DNA of 36,467 bases from Nesterenkonia ebinurensis (GTDB taxonomy: Bacteria; Actinomycetota; Actinomycetes; Actinomycetales; Micrococcaceae): NCBI RefSeq assembly GCF_008711175.1, contig NZ_VWNF01000010.1, forward strand, positions 1 to 36,467. The letters run 5' to 3'. The translations under genes and the position numbers were made by a program. Positions 1 through 8,506 of this stretch are shown piece after piece (within the stretch, counting starts at the first letter, position 1; the number at the start of each line of letters is the position of its first letter). A model generated the notes under the pieces. The model saw only the letters and a list, made by a program, of their open reading frames with translations, did no database searches and had not been told where the DNA came from.

Positions 1-2
1 TG

Positions 3-350
3 ACCTCTAATACCACTGCGAAGCTCGCTGACCGGGATGTGCATATCGGTCCTAGTGATTATGTGCCCTGGCTCGATGACCGTAAATGGGCTTATATCCG
101 CCTGGAGGGCCGGAACTTCGGTGATGCCCCACTCTCCATTGAGCTGAAGCTAGAGGTCTGGGACTCCCCGAACTCCGCCGGGGTGATCATCGACGCCATC
201 CGGGCAGCCAAGATCGGCCTGGACCGCGGCATCAGCGGACCCCTACTGGCAGCCTCGGCCTACTTCATGAAATCCCCACCCCAGCAATACCACGACGACG
301 AAGCCCACCAGAAAGTCGAAGCCTTCATCCACGGCGATATTGAGAGATAA
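3..350 (+). CDS. ino1: Inositol-3-phosphate synthase, C-terminal end (5' truncated by window)
   Basis: This is the last ~115 codons of myo-inositol-1-phosphate synthase, which converts glucose-6-phosphate to inositol-3-phosphate using NAD+. In actinobacteria that product feeds phosphatidylinositol and mycothiol. The frame is open from position 3, well upstream of the first internal GTG at 39, so the gene continues off the left edge. Recognisable family segments are [37 protein letters not shown] and the C-terminal [10 protein letters not shown], followed by a short tail ending FIHGDIER. These match the end of the mycobacterial enzyme as I remember it. Only the C-terminal part is visible, so the NAD-binding region cannot be checked. 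The identification is strong because the C-terminal motif is diagnostic. Confidence 0.93.
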   Translation, partial: TSNTTAKLADRDVHIGPSDYVPWLDDRKWAYIRLEGRNFGDAPLSIELKLEVWDSPNSAGVIIDAIRAAKIGLDRGISGPLLAASAYFMKSPPQQYHDDEAHQKVEAFIHGDIER

Positions 351-408
351 CCGCACCGCCGACTTCATGGGTGTGTCCGACTACCTCATACTGCAATAGC
401 CTATTGAT

Positions 409-1659
409 GTGAGCACAACTCAACCCTCGCGCCTAGCTGCGGTGGATGGTTTACGGGCACTGGCGCTGCTGGGGATCCTCAGTGTGAATATCTGGTTCTT
501 TGCGCATCCGGAGATGCTGCTGGGCGTGCTCGGCGCAGCAGTGGAGACTCCGGCCGACCAGCTGGTGCGCTTCGGCTCAGCGGTGATCTTCGAAGCCAAG
601 TCCTATGTGGTCTTCAGCTTCCTGTTCGGGCTCAGCTTTGTCCTGGCCTGGCGTTCAGGCGCGACCATCGAAAAGGCGGAACCTTTTCCGGGCACCGCAG
701 CTGAACGCTCTCTTGATGCCTATGAGACCGGGGTCAGCGAGACCAGGCGCTCTGTGCGCCGGTTCGCTGCACTGATCGTCCTGGGCCTGCTGCACGGACT
801 GTTCCTGTTCGCTGGGGACATTCTGCTGGCCTACGGGATCCTGGGCTTCCTGCTGCTGGGCCTGCGGCGGATCTCCGCCAAAGCTGCGCTGATCACCGCT
901 GCGGTGATCTACGCGGTAGTTGCCGGTTTCCTGCTGCTGATAGCAGGCGCCAGCTATGCCTTCGAGAACATGATGGAAGGCTCCACCGACTGGCTGGGCG
1001 ATCCCGGGCAGGCCGCAGCGCTCTACGGCGGCACCGCCGGTCAGTGGCTCAGCTTCCACCTGGGTGCTTATCTTCTGGTGCTCAGCTCGATTCTGCTGCT
1101 GCAGGGGCCGCTGGCCTTCGCCATGTTTCTGCTGGGCCTGGTGGTCGGGCGGGCCCGGCTGCTGGAGCGGATCGCCGGTGGCGAGTTCAGCACCGCCAAG
1201 CTGCTGTCCCTGGGACTTCCCGCCCTGGGGATCGGGGCACTGATCAGCTTTGCTGGTGCCTGGCTGGTCTGGGGTCCGCCCGGCAGCACTGGTCACAGTC
1301 CCGGGCCTGGAGCTGAGCTGCTTGGCAGTGCCCTGCACTTAGCGGCCGGGCCTGTGCAGAGCTTCGGCTACGTGGTGATCTTGCTGGTGATCTTCCGGGC
1401 TGCCGCCCCGGTGGCCAAGCTGCTGGCCCCGGCGGGCCGGATGTCGCTGACCAACTATCTGACCCAGTCTCTCATCATGGTGGTCCTCTTCGCCGGAGTG
1501 GGGCTGGGACTGGCCGGTGAGCTCAGTGAACTGGCGGTGGGCGGCATCGTACTCGCCATCTGGGGGAGCCAGCTGCTGGTCTCCCACCTGTGGTTCGCCC
1601 GGTTCAGTCGCGGCCCCTTAGAGGCCCCGCTGCGCGCCTGGACCTACGCCGACCGCTGA
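409..1659 (+). CDS. DUF418-family integral membrane protein
   Basis: This 416-residue protein is almost entirely hydrophobic, with roughly ten predicted membrane spans. The N-terminus has the family pattern RLAAVDGLRALALLGILSVN, and near residue 345 is the C-terminal DUF418 signature AGRMSLTNYLTQSLIMVVLF. It acts in the cytoplasmic membrane, and the substrate is unknown. DUF418 proteins resemble acyltransferase-3 and YeiB-like membrane proteins, but I see no catalytic motif that allows a reaction to be named. The GTG at 409 is chosen because the membrane-associated N-terminus begins directly after it; there is no strong ribosome-binding site. The gene converges on pcnA, with 30 bases between the stop codons, so it is probably a single-gene unit. 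Confidence 0.88.
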   Translation: MSTTQPSRLAAVDGLRALALLGILSVNIWFFAHPEMLLGVLGAAVETPADQLVRFGSAVIFEAKSYVVFSFLFGLSFVLAWRSGATIEKAEPFPGTAAERSLDAYETGVSETRRSVRRFAALIVLGLLHGLFLFAGDILLAYGILGFLLLGLRRISAKAALITAAVIYAVVAGFLLLIAGASYAFENMMEGSTDWLGDPGQAAALYGGTAGQWLSFHLGAYLLVLSSILLLQGPLAFAMFLLGLVVGRARLLERIAGGEFSTAKLLSLGLPALGIGALISFAGAWLVWGPPGSTGHSPGPGAELLGSALHLAAGPVQSFGYVVILLVIFRAAAPVAKLLAPAGRMSLTNYLTQSLIMVVLFAGVGLGLAGELSELAVGGIVLAIWGSQLLVSHLWFARFSRGPLEAPLRAWTYADR

Positions 1660-1683
1660 GCAGGGGCACTGCTCCGCACCTGC
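1660..1683. terminator. Hairpin between convergent DUF418 and pcnA genes
   Basis: Arms GCAGGGGC (1660-1667) and GCACCTGC (1676-1683) pair in 7 of 8 positions around an 8-base loop. They fill the short gap between two convergent stop codons, which suits a bidirectional terminator. There is no T-run, so this is a modest call. Confidence 0.35.
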
Positions 1684-1689
1684 CTCCCG

Positions 1690-3114
1690 CTATAAGTTCT
1701 GCTCAGCCCAGTCCTTGAGCAGGGCGACTGCCTCCTGATGCTCCACCGGGCCGTGCTCCATCCGGTGCTCAAGCAGGAAGTTGTAAGCCTTGCCCACCGC
1801 TGGCCCAGGCGGGATCTCCAGGGTCTCCATGATTTGCTTGCCGTCCAGATGCGGGCGGATCTTGGCCAGCTCCTCCTGCTCACGCAGGGCTGCAATCCGG
1901 ACCTCAAGATCGTTGTAGTGGCGGGCCAGCCGGGCCGCTTTCTTACGGTTCCGGGTGGTCACGTCAGAGCGAGTGAGCCGGTGCAGACGCTCCAGCTGAT
2001 CCCCGGCGTCGGTGACGTAGCGACGCACTGCAGAGTCGGTCCAGCCCTGGTCGCCGTAGCCGTAGAACCGCATATGCAGTTCCACCAAGTGACTGACCGC
2101 CCGGATAGTCTCCTTGTCGAACTTCATGGCCTGCATCCGTTTGCGGGTGAGCTTGGCGCCGACCACATCATGGTGCCGGAAGCTGACCCCGCCGCCTGGT
2201 TCGAACCGTCGGGTCTTCGGCTTTCCCACATCGTGCATCAGCGCGGCGAAGCGCAGCACAAAGTCAGGTGCTGGCACTGGCCCCTCAGGCCCGGTCTCCA
2301 GTTCCGTCGCCTGCTCCATCACCTTCAGCGAGTGCTGGTAGACGTCCTTATGCCGGTGGTGCTCATCATCGGTGAGCTTCAGGGCAGGGACCTCCGGCAG
2401 CACAATATCGGCCAGCCCGGTGCCCACCATCACGTCGACTCCGGCGCGGGGGTCCGTGCCGCAGATCAGTTTGACCAGCTCAGCCTGGATCCGCTCCGCC
2501 GAGACGATCCCCAAACGAGCAGCCATGTGCGCCATCGCAGTGAGCACATCATCAGCTATGCGAAGCCCCAGCTGGGAGGCGAACCGGGCGGCGCGCATCA
2601 TCCGCAGCGGGTCGTCGCTGAAGCTCTGCTCCGGTGTGGCCGGGGTGCGCAGCAGGCCGGCATGCAGGTCCCGCACACCGCCGTGCGGGTCCACCAGTTC
2701 AAAGCTGGGCAGCCGCAGCGCCATCGCGTTGACCGTGAAGTCCCGGCGCAGCAGGTCATCCTCCAGGGAGTCGCCGAAGCGCACCTGCGGCTTCCGGGAA
2801 GTCGGATCATAGGCCTCAGCCCGATAGGTGGTCACCTCCAGGGTGGCATCGCCGCGTCGGATGCCGATGGTGCCGAAGGCCCGGCCGATATCCCAGTGGG
2901 TGTCCGCCCACCCCTGCACCACGTTCACCATCTGATCCGGGGTGGCATCGGTGGTGAAGTCCAGGTCCGGGGAGACCCGTCCCAGGAACAGGTCACGGAC
3001 CGGCCCACCCACCAGGGAGAGGTCAAACCCAGCCCGGGAGAACAGCTCTCCGAGCTCAAGCACAATATCGGGCAACTCGGCTGACGTGGGGAAGCCCTGG
3101 GGAAGTGAAACCAT
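1690..3114 (-). CDS. pcnA: CCA tRNA nucleotidyltransferase
   Basis: This class II tRNA nucleotidyltransferase adds or repairs the 3' CCA of tRNAs using CTP and ATP. The nucleotidyltransferase head lies near residues 30-60, with LVGGPVRDLFLGR and the metal-binding pair in PDLDFTTDA. The family segment RRDFTVNAMAL follows, then the neck region DPLRMMRAARFASQLGL. The C-terminal half has an HD domain with the motif FAALMHDVGKPKTRR, as in the actinobacterial subfamily. The frame is open further upstream to a TTG at 3123, but the ATG at 3112-3114 gives the family-like start MVSLPQGF and is preferred (474 residues). It is divergent from the Nudix gene with 42 bases between starts, the same pairing as Mycobacterium tuberculosis Rv3907c/Rv3908. 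Confidence 0.95.
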   Translation of the reverse strand: MVSLPQGFPTSAELPDIVLELGELFSRAGFDLSLVGGPVRDLFLGRVSPDLDFTTDATPDQMVNVVQGWADTHWDIGRAFGTIGIRRGDATLEVTTYRAEAYDPTSRKPQVRFGDSLEDDLLRRDFTVNAMALRLPSFELVDPHGGVRDLHAGLLRTPATPEQSFSDDPLRMMRAARFASQLGLRIADDVLTAMAHMAARLGIVSAERIQAELVKLICGTDPRAGVDVMVGTGLADIVLPEVPALKLTDDEHHRHKDVYQHSLKVMEQATELETGPEGPVPAPDFVLRFAALMHDVGKPKTRRFEPGGGVSFRHHDVVGAKLTRKRMQAMKFDKETIRAVSHLVELHMRFYGYGDQGWTDSAVRRYVTDAGDQLERLHRLTRSDVTTRNRKKAARLARHYNDLEVRIAALREQEELAKIRPHLDGKQIMETLEIPPGPAVGKAYNFLLEHRMEHGPVEHQEAVALLKDWAEQNL

Positions 3115-3144
3115 AACGGGCAACAGTCTGGCACAACCCGGCGT

Positions 3145-3150
3145 TAAAGT
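3145..3150 (+). promoter_or_regulatory. -10 element of the Nudix gene, probably leaderless
   Basis: TAAAGT ends 6 bases before the ATG at 3157, so transcription would begin at or next to the start codon. No Shine-Dalgarno sequence precedes the ATG. The -35 region is not convincing. Confidence 0.5.
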
Positions 3151-3156
3151 AGGTAC

Positions 3157-3702
3157 ATGACCAATGCGGAAACCGGAGGTGAACGGCGCACCCCCCTGAC
3201 AGTGTCGATGGGTGCTCGCCGGGCCAATGGTTCTGCCTTCTCACGGTCCAACGGCCACCTTCCCACAGTGGAAGAGGTCAGTGCCGGCGGCGTCGTCATC
3301 ACCCCTGCCTCCCGCGGCTTCGACGTGGCCATCATTGCTCGCTATAACCGTGGCGGACGGCTGGAGTGGTGCCTGCCTAAGGGCCATCCCGAGGGCAGTG
3401 AGTCCCATGAGGAAGCCGCGGTGCGCGAAGTGGAGGAGGAGACCGGGATCGCCGGATCCATCCTGACCAAGCTGGGCAGCATCGAGTACTGGTTCACGGT
3501 GCCCACCCACCGGGTGCACAAGACGGTGCACCACTATCTGATGGAGGCGGTAGGCGGAGAACTGACCATCGAGAAGGATCCCGACCAGGAGGCGGTGGAT
3601 GTGGCCTGGGTGAACCTGGATCAGCTGGATCGGATTCTTTCCTTCCCCAATGAGCGGCGGATTGTGGCTGCAGCCAAGCAGGTCATCCAGGACTCGCTGT
3701 GA
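3157..3702 (+). CDS. Nudix hydrolase (MutT4-like)
   Basis: This 181-residue cytoplasmic pyrophosphohydrolase has a complete Nudix box at residues 76-98: G76, E82, then REVEEETGI at 90-98, which supplies the metal-binding glutamates. The fold starts around VSAGGVVITP (residues 41-50). The first ~38 residues are a low-complexity extension. The probable substrate class is nucleoside-diphosphate derivatives, but nothing in the sequence fixes which one. Its position divergent to pcnA and directly upstream of murJ equals that of M. tuberculosis Rv3908 (mutT4), so that orthology is likely. It probably shares a transcript with murJ, although murJ also has its own -10-like element in the 23-base gap. 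The ATG is chosen because of the adjacent -10 element. Confidence 0.92.
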   Translation: MTNAETGGERRTPLTVSMGARRANGSAFSRSNGHLPTVEEVSAGGVVITPASRGFDVAIIARYNRGGRLEWCLPKGHPEGSESHEEAAVREVEEETGIAGSILTKLGSIEYWFTVPTHRVHKTVHHYLMEAVGGELTIEKDPDQEAVDVAWVNLDQLDRILSFPNERRIVAAAKQVIQDSL

Positions 3703-3711
3703 ACTTCAGGC

Positions 3712-3717
3712 TATAGT
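3712..3717 (+). promoter_or_regulatory. -10-like element just upstream of murJ
   Basis: TATAGT lies 8 bases before the murJ ATG at 3726, and no ribosome-binding site separates them. This would allow a nearly leaderless transcript. No clear -35 is seen. Confidence 0.4.
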
Positions 3718-3725
3718 CACCACCG

Positions 3726-5477
3726 ATGAGCCGCACACCTTCCCCCCACCGGCCCCGACACCGCGGACAGGCCCCGACGCTGTCCGCTGCCCCTACCCCC
3801 TCGCACGTCCCGAAGTCTGGGATGGCGGCGGCCTCTGTGGTGATGGCCGCCGGTACCACGGTCTCCCGGGTGCTGGGATTTGTGCGCACCGCCCTGCTGG
3901 CGGTGGCGATCGGGGCGACCACCACCATGGCTGATGTGTTTGAGAAGGCCAACAGCATCCCGAACATCATCTACCTGCTGCTGGCCGGGGGCATGTTCAA
4001 TGTGGTGCTGGTGCCGCAGCTGATCAAAGCAGCCAAAGCCCCTGACCGGGGGGCGGACTACATCTCCCGGCTGCTGACCCTGACCATCCTGCTGCTGGGC
4101 GGGGTGTCCCTACTGGTCACCCTGGCCGCCTATCCGATCATCAGTGCTCTGACCTACGACTGGACTGATGCGCAGCTGGCCCTGGGCACTGCCTTCGCCC
4201 TGTGGACACTGCCGCAGATCTTCTTCTACGGGCTCTACGCCGTGGTGGGACAGGTGCTCAACGCCAATGCCAAATTCGGCTGGTACATGTGGGCCCCGGT
4301 GCTGAACAACATCATCGCCATCGGGTTCATCCTGGCCTTCATCTTCCTGTTCGGCAGCTATTCGGCCGGTGATGACCAGGCTGCACAATGGACCAGCACC
4401 CAGACGGTGATCCTGGCCGGGGGCCACACCCTGGGGGTGATCACCCAGGCGGCCCTGCTGCTCTGGCCGCTGTCCAAACTGGGCATCCCGCTGCGGCCTA
4501 AGTTCGGGTTCCGCGGTCTGGGCCTGGAGCAGACCGGGAAGATTGCGCTGTACACCCTGATCACCATGGTGGTGGGCAATGTGTCTATCCTGCTGCATAT
4601 GCGCCTGGTCTCCGGCGCCACCGCAGCCAGGGAAACCATGGAGGACGGTGCCCATATCCCCGGTGAGTATGCGGCCAATATCGCTGAGCTCATTGTGCTG
4701 CTGCCGCATTCGGTGTTTGTGCTCTCGATGGCCACGGTGCTGTTCAATCAGTTGGCCGCCTATATGCAGGCTGAGGACTACGGGGCGGCCCGCTCCACCA
4801 TCAACCGGGGTTTACGGATCTTCGCGATCCCCATGATGTTCTCCACGGTGGTGTTCATTGTGCTGGCCGGGCCCATCGGCCGGCTCTTCGGCGGCAGCTC
4901 GGAGGAGGCCGCAGCTGCCGGTGCGGCCATCGCCCAGCTGCTGATCATCTACGCGGTGGGTCTGCCCTTCCGCTCAGTGCAGTTCTACCTGATCCGCACC
5001 TTCTTCGCCGCTGAGGATGCCAAGACTCCAATGATCGTGAACCTCTCTATGGTGCCGATCGGGCTGACCATCACCCATGTCTGCGCCCTGCTGCTGCCGC
5101 ATCACTACATTCCCTATATTGTGGTGGCCCTGTTCAGCACCCTGAACATTGCCCGGACCATCGTCTTCCACATCATCGCCACCCGGCGCTGGGGTCACTA
5201 CGGGCTGGCCAGCGTGCTCACCGCCTATGTCTCATCCGGGTTCGCCGCTGCGGCGGCAGGCTGTGCCGGTTTCCTGGTGCTGGCCCCGCTGGGCGGGTTC
5301 ACCTGGGGTTTTGCCTGGAACTCCATCGGCACTGCGGCCCTGAGCTGTGCCGCGGTGGTGACGGTGATGGCGCTGGTGTACTTTGTGGTGCTGCGGGCTG
5401 CCCGTGTCCGTGAGTTCGGTGAGTTCATGGAGCCGGTCTCCCGCCGTATACCTGCCCTGGCGCGACTGGCCCGCTGA
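3726..5477 (+). CDS. murJ: Lipid II flippase MurJ (MviN family)
   Basis: This 583-residue MOP-superfamily transporter is expected to flip lipid-linked peptidoglycan precursor across the cytoplasmic membrane. After a Pro/Arg-rich cytoplasmic tail of ~35 residues come about 14 hydrophobic segments. Characteristic segments are AGTTVSRVLGFVRTALLAVA, YLLLAGGMFNVVLVPQLIKA and VLNANAKFGWYMWAPVLNNI. Unlike mycobacterial MviN, it ends soon after the last membrane span (near VVLRAARVREFGEF) and carries no fused pseudokinase. A separate protein with a kinase-like N-terminus is encoded 76 bases downstream. In M. tuberculosis a further gene (Rv3909) lies between mutT4 and mviN; here only 23 bases do. Confidence 0.95.
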   Translation: MSRTPSPHRPRHRGQAPTLSAAPTPSHVPKSGMAAASVVMAAGTTVSRVLGFVRTALLAVAIGATTTMADVFEKANSIPNIIYLLLAGGMFNVVLVPQLIKAAKAPDRGADYISRLLTLTILLLGGVSLLVTLAAYPIISALTYDWTDAQLALGTAFALWTLPQIFFYGLYAVVGQVLNANAKFGWYMWAPVLNNIIAIGFILAFIFLFGSYSAGDDQAAQWTSTQTVILAGGHTLGVITQAALLLWPLSKLGIPLRPKFGFRGLGLEQTGKIALYTLITMVVGNVSILLHMRLVSGATAARETMEDGAHIPGEYAANIAELIVLLPHSVFVLSMATVLFNQLAAYMQAEDYGAARSTINRGLRIFAIPMMFSTVVFIVLAGPIGRLFGGSSEEAAAAGAAIAQLLIIYAVGLPFRSVQFYLIRTFFAAEDAKTPMIVNLSMVPIGLTITHVCALLLPHHYIPYIVVALFSTLNIARTIVFHIIATRRWGHYGLASVLTAYVSSGFAAAAAGCAGFLVLAPLGGFTWGFAWNSIGTAALSCAAVVTVMALVYFVVLRAARVREFGEFMEPVSRRIPALARLAR

Positions 5478-5553
5478 GCACCTGCCGGTCACCAGGATTC
5501 GCCGGTAGGCTTGAGGTTCGAAAACACTGAAATGACCCTGGAGGAAATGAGAC

Positions 5554-6951
5554 GTGCCTCAGCCGTTCGGCATCGGCGATGTGGTGGGCGGTCGCTACCG
5601 CATCACCCATCATGTGGTGACCTCTGCGGATCAGGACATCATCTTCCAAGCCACTGACGATCTGCTGGGCCGTGAGGTCTCGGTGCTGCTGGCCTCCCGG
5701 GCCAATGCCAAACAGGTGGCGACCTCTGCCAAGGAGCTTGCCATCGGGGAGCGTGACTCTTCGGTGGAGGTTCTAGACCTGGGACTGGCGGAGGACCGCA
5801 CGTTCCTCATCTCCACCGTGGTGGATCCCAATCAGCTGCTGGACCTGGTGGTGCCGGATTCGGCCCCGTATGTGGAGCCTTACTACACCGACTCGCTGGG
5901 TTCTGAGCTCTTTGGCCAGTCCCGGCAGATGGAACCGCAGACCTATGACGACGACGCCGAATACTACGCCCGGTTGCAAGCCGGGTTGGGGCCTAAGGAA
6001 AGTGAGCGGCGTCGGGCGCTGCGTCCGGCGTTCCTGGACCGGGTCACTCCCGCGCACCGACGCGATACACCTTCCTCTGCCCCTGCTGAGCCGGAGCACA
6101 GCCTGCAGGAGCTGGAGTCTGAGCTGGAGTCGGCCGGGGATGTGCATGGGCTCAATGTTTCCCGGGAGATCAGCCGGGTGTCCTTCTCGCTGCGCAGTGA
6201 TCTCGATGAGGTGGGTGCCGATCCGGCAGCGGATGTTGAGGAGGAGCCGATCGAGGCGGTCTACGACTGGACCAGTGCTGGTCCTGCCGGCGAGGGCCGA
6301 CCCCTGACCTCCGGGACCCGCGCGGATTCTGATGAATCTGTGCGGGCCACACCGGGGCCGGCACCGGCCTTCGCCTCTGAGGAGCCGTCTCAAGCTGCTC
6401 TGGCACCGCAGTCTGAGCCGGAAGTACAGCAGGAGGTCTCCTCGTTCGGCGCATCTTCGGTTGGCGGACCCTTTGTGGAGAGCGCACCCTCAGCGGCTAT
6501 CTCCACGGTGGGTGTCAGGGCCCAGGGGCCCAGCCATCCTGGGCTTCAGGTTGATGAGCTGCTGGCCGAGGGTGAAGAGGTGGTGGACGATCCTCCCCAG
6601 GAACCGGTGGAGTCCTATGACCGGCGCAGTATACCTGAGCCTCCTGTCCCGCAGGCTGCCGGCAATCCGGCCACTCAGCAGCAGGATCTGGGCCTGGAAG
6701 GTGGTTCCGCCGCTGCCCAGGAGCCCAGCAGCTTCACCACACTGATCAGCACTGTTCCTTCCCGCACTCCTACTGCGTTTCCGGCAGGTTCTGGTGGAGG
6801 TGAAGCCGCTGAACCGGAGATCCTTCACCTCGGCACGGGCGCCGATCAGGACCCCAGCACCCCGCTGAGCAGATGGATCGCTTTGGGCACCCTGGCCGTA
6901 CTGATTCTTGCAGCAGCCATCATCGTCTTTGTGCTCCTTACCAGCAGCTGA
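5554..6951 (+). CDS. Membrane-anchored protein with degenerate kinase-like N-terminus
   Basis: The first ~110 of 465 residues resemble the N-lobe of a Ser/Thr protein kinase: GDVVGGRYRITHHVV in place of the glycine-loop strand, then QATDDLLGREVSVLLA where an active kinase would carry its lysine. There is no glycine-rich loop, HRD or DFG motif, so catalysis is not expected. Residues ~115-435 are an acidic Pro/Ser/Glu-rich linker, probably disordered. The C-terminus is one hydrophobic span (WIALGTLAVLILAAAIIVFV) ending LLTSS, so the protein is probably tail-anchored with its N-terminus in the cytoplasm. Its position after murJ recalls the pseudokinase domain fused to mycobacterial MviN, which binds the FHA protein FhaA. 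A regulatory role in wall synthesis is my inference. GTG 5554 follows a good GGAGGAAATGA ribosome site. Confidence 0.8.
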   Translation: MPQPFGIGDVVGGRYRITHHVVTSADQDIIFQATDDLLGREVSVLLASRANAKQVATSAKELAIGERDSSVEVLDLGLAEDRTFLISTVVDPNQLLDLVVPDSAPYVEPYYTDSLGSELFGQSRQMEPQTYDDDAEYYARLQAGLGPKESERRRALRPAFLDRVTPAHRRDTPSSAPAEPEHSLQELESELESAGDVHGLNVSREISRVSFSLRSDLDEVGADPAADVEEEPIEAVYDWTSAGPAGEGRPLTSGTRADSDESVRATPGPAPAFASEEPSQAALAPQSEPEVQQEVSSFGASSVGGPFVESAPSAAISTVGVRAQGPSHPGLQVDELLAEGEEVVDDPPQEPVESYDRRSIPEPPVPQAAGNPATQQQDLGLEGGSAAAQEPSSFTTLISTVPSRTPTAFPAGSGGGEAAEPEILHLGTGADQDPSTPLSRWIALGTLAVLILAAAIIVFVLLTSS

Positions 6952-7055
6952 GACGCAGCAGCTTCCGCTCCTTGGAAGCAGAACTCGCGGAATACCCGGC
7001 ATCCCCGTATCGTTCGATCTGCTAGACGATCTCTCACCATCCGAAGGAACTTCAC

Positions 7056-8051
7056 GTGACTGAACAGATACTTCCCGACCAGGTCCATGATGTTGTGATT
7101 ATTGGTTCTGGCCCGGCTGGGTATACCGCTGCGGTGTATACGGCTCGGGCGAATCTGAGCCCGGTGGTGCTGGCTGGATCGGTCACTGCTGGTGGTGAGT
7201 TGATGAACACCACTGAGGTGGAGAACTTCCCCGGCTTTCCTGAGGGGATTCAGGGCCCAGATCTGATGATGAATATGGAGGCCCAGGCCCGTCGGTTTGG
7301 TGCTGATATCCGGCATGAGGATGCCACTGAGGTGAAGCTTGAGGGTACGGTCAAGGAGATCACTCTGGGTTCTGGGGGTGTGCTGCACGCCCGCTCGGTG
7401 ATTCTGGCTACCGGTTCAGCTTACCGGGAGCTGGGGGTCCCCGGGGAGAAGGAGCTTTCCGGACATGGGGTCTCCTGGTGCGCTACCTGTGATGGATTCT
7501 TCTTCCGCGAGCAGGTCATTGCTGTGGTCGGTGGTGGAGACTCCGCGATGGAAGAAGCCTTGTTCCTCACCAAATTCGCCTCCAAAGTCTATGTGATCCA
7601 CCGGCGCGATCAGCTACGGGCCTCCCAGATCATGGCTGATCGAGCGAAGGCCAATGAGAAAATTGAGTTCATCTGGAACAGTGAGGTCACCGAAGTCCGC
7701 GGTGAGGGCCAAGTCAGCCAGCTGGGGATGCGCAGCACAGTTGACGACACAGAATCCTCCCTCGAGGTGACAGGATTGTTCATTGCGATTGGTCATGACC
7801 CCCGAGTGGGACTGTTCAAGGACCAACTCGAGCTGACCGAAGACGGCACCCTCCAGGTGGATGGACGCACCTCAAAGACTTCTCTGCCTGGGGTCTTTGC
7901 CGCCGGCGATGTGCTTGATCCGCATTATCGGCAGGCGATCACCGCTGCCGGCTCCGGCTGTGTCGCCGCACTGGATGTGGAACACTACCTGGCAGACACC
8001 GCTGACAGCGACGCCGCCGAAACACGTGCGGCCCAACCGGCTTCAGTCTGA
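7056..8051 (+). CDS. trxB: Thioredoxin-disulfide reductase
   Basis: This 331-residue FAD/NADPH flavoenzyme reduces thioredoxin. The N-terminal FAD-binding motif GSGPAGYTAAVYTARA is near residues 17-32. The redox-active CATC is at residues 142-145 in SWCATCDGFFF. The NADPH-binding motif VVGGGDSAMEEALFL follows, and the C-terminal FAD contact is GVFAAGDVLDPHYRQA. Length and order match the low-molecular-weight bacterial class. The GTG at 7056 is preceded by GAAGGAAC at a suitable distance. Thioredoxin follows after 49 bases, so the two are very likely co-transcribed as the general disulfide-reducing system. No ribonucleotide reductase or sigma-factor gene is next to them here. Confidence 0.97.
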   Translation: MTEQILPDQVHDVVIIGSGPAGYTAAVYTARANLSPVVLAGSVTAGGELMNTTEVENFPGFPEGIQGPDLMMNMEAQARRFGADIRHEDATEVKLEGTVKEITLGSGGVLHARSVILATGSAYRELGVPGEKELSGHGVSWCATCDGFFFREQVIAVVGGGDSAMEEALFLTKFASKVYVIHRRDQLRASQIMADRAKANEKIEFIWNSEVTEVRGEGQVSQLGMRSTVDDTESSLEVTGLFIAIGHDPRVGLFKDQLELTEDGTLQVDGRTSKTSLPGVFAAGDVLDPHYRQAITAAGSGCVAALDVEHYLADTADSDAAETRAAQPASV

Positions 8052-8100
8052 GACCTACAACCTTACGAATTCAACCAGTTCTTCTGAAAGGAGCGGACCC

Positions 8101-8427
8101 ATGTCCGATCTCAAAGCAGTCACCGATGCCACCTTCGAAGAGGATGTCATCAAGGCCTCCAAGCCCGTCCTGGTGGACTTCTGGGCCGAGTGGTGCGGCC
8201 CCTGCCGGGCCTTGACCCCTGAGCTGGAGAAGCTCGCCGCCGCTCATAAGGACAAAATCGAGGTGGTCAAGGTCAACGTGGATGAAAACCCGGCCATCGC
8301 CGCCAAATACGGCATCACCTCTATCCCCGCCGTCTTCGCCTTCAAGGATGGTGAGAAGGTGCACACCAGCATCGGGGCTAAGCCGCAGCCCGCCCTTGAG
8401 CAGGAGTTCGCCAACGTGCTGAGCTAG
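8101..8427 (+). CDS. trxA: Thioredoxin
   Basis: This 108-residue thioredoxin has the active site WCGPC at residues 31-35 inside VDFWAEWCGPCRALTPELE. The cis-proline lies in GITSIPAVFAFKDGEKV, and the family C-terminus has the conserved glycine of IGAKPQP. It is a soluble cytoplasmic disulfide reductase and the partner of the reductase encoded directly upstream. A longer open frame begins at 7861 inside trxB, but GAAAGGAGCGG just before the ATG at 8101, together with family length, decides the start. A parS site and a GC-rich hairpin follow the stop codon. Confidence 0.97.
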   Translation: MSDLKAVTDATFEEDVIKASKPVLVDFWAEWCGPCRALTPELEKLAAAHKDKIEVVKVNVDENPAIAAKYGITSIPAVFAFKDGEKVHTSIGAKPQPALEQEFANVLS

Positions 8428-8446
8428 AGCCATCTCCGATTACTCT

Positions 8447-8462
8447 CTTTTCACGTGAAACG
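8447..8462. promoter_or_regulatory. parS: parS site 1 (divergent flanks)
   Basis: CTTTTCACGTGAAACG matches the parS consensus TGTTTCACGTGAAACA in 13 of 16 positions, with the inner 12 bases intact apart from none changed. It lies between trxA and the converging parB region and overlaps the first base pair steps of the trxA hairpin. Confidence 0.8.
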
Positions 8463-8491
8463 GCCCCGGGACTTCCACAGTTTCGGGGCCG
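8461..8491. terminator. GC-rich hairpin after trxA
   Basis: Perfect 8-base arms CGGCCCCG (8461-8468) and CGGGGCCG (8484-8491) enclose a 15-base loop, 33 bases after the trxA stop. It could terminate trxA and also transcripts arriving from parB on the other strand. There is no strong T-run on either side. Confidence 0.55.
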
Positions 8492-8506
8492 CTCGTGTCT
8501 GAATGG

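Noticed and set aside
1738-3084. 448-residue open frame antisense to pcnA
   Set aside because: It is a shadow frame with no recognisable protein features.
7048-7063. CACGTG-centred sequence at the trxB start as a seventh parS
   Set aside because: Only about 10 of 16 positions match the parS consensus. The core is intact on one side only, and the match includes the GTG start codon.
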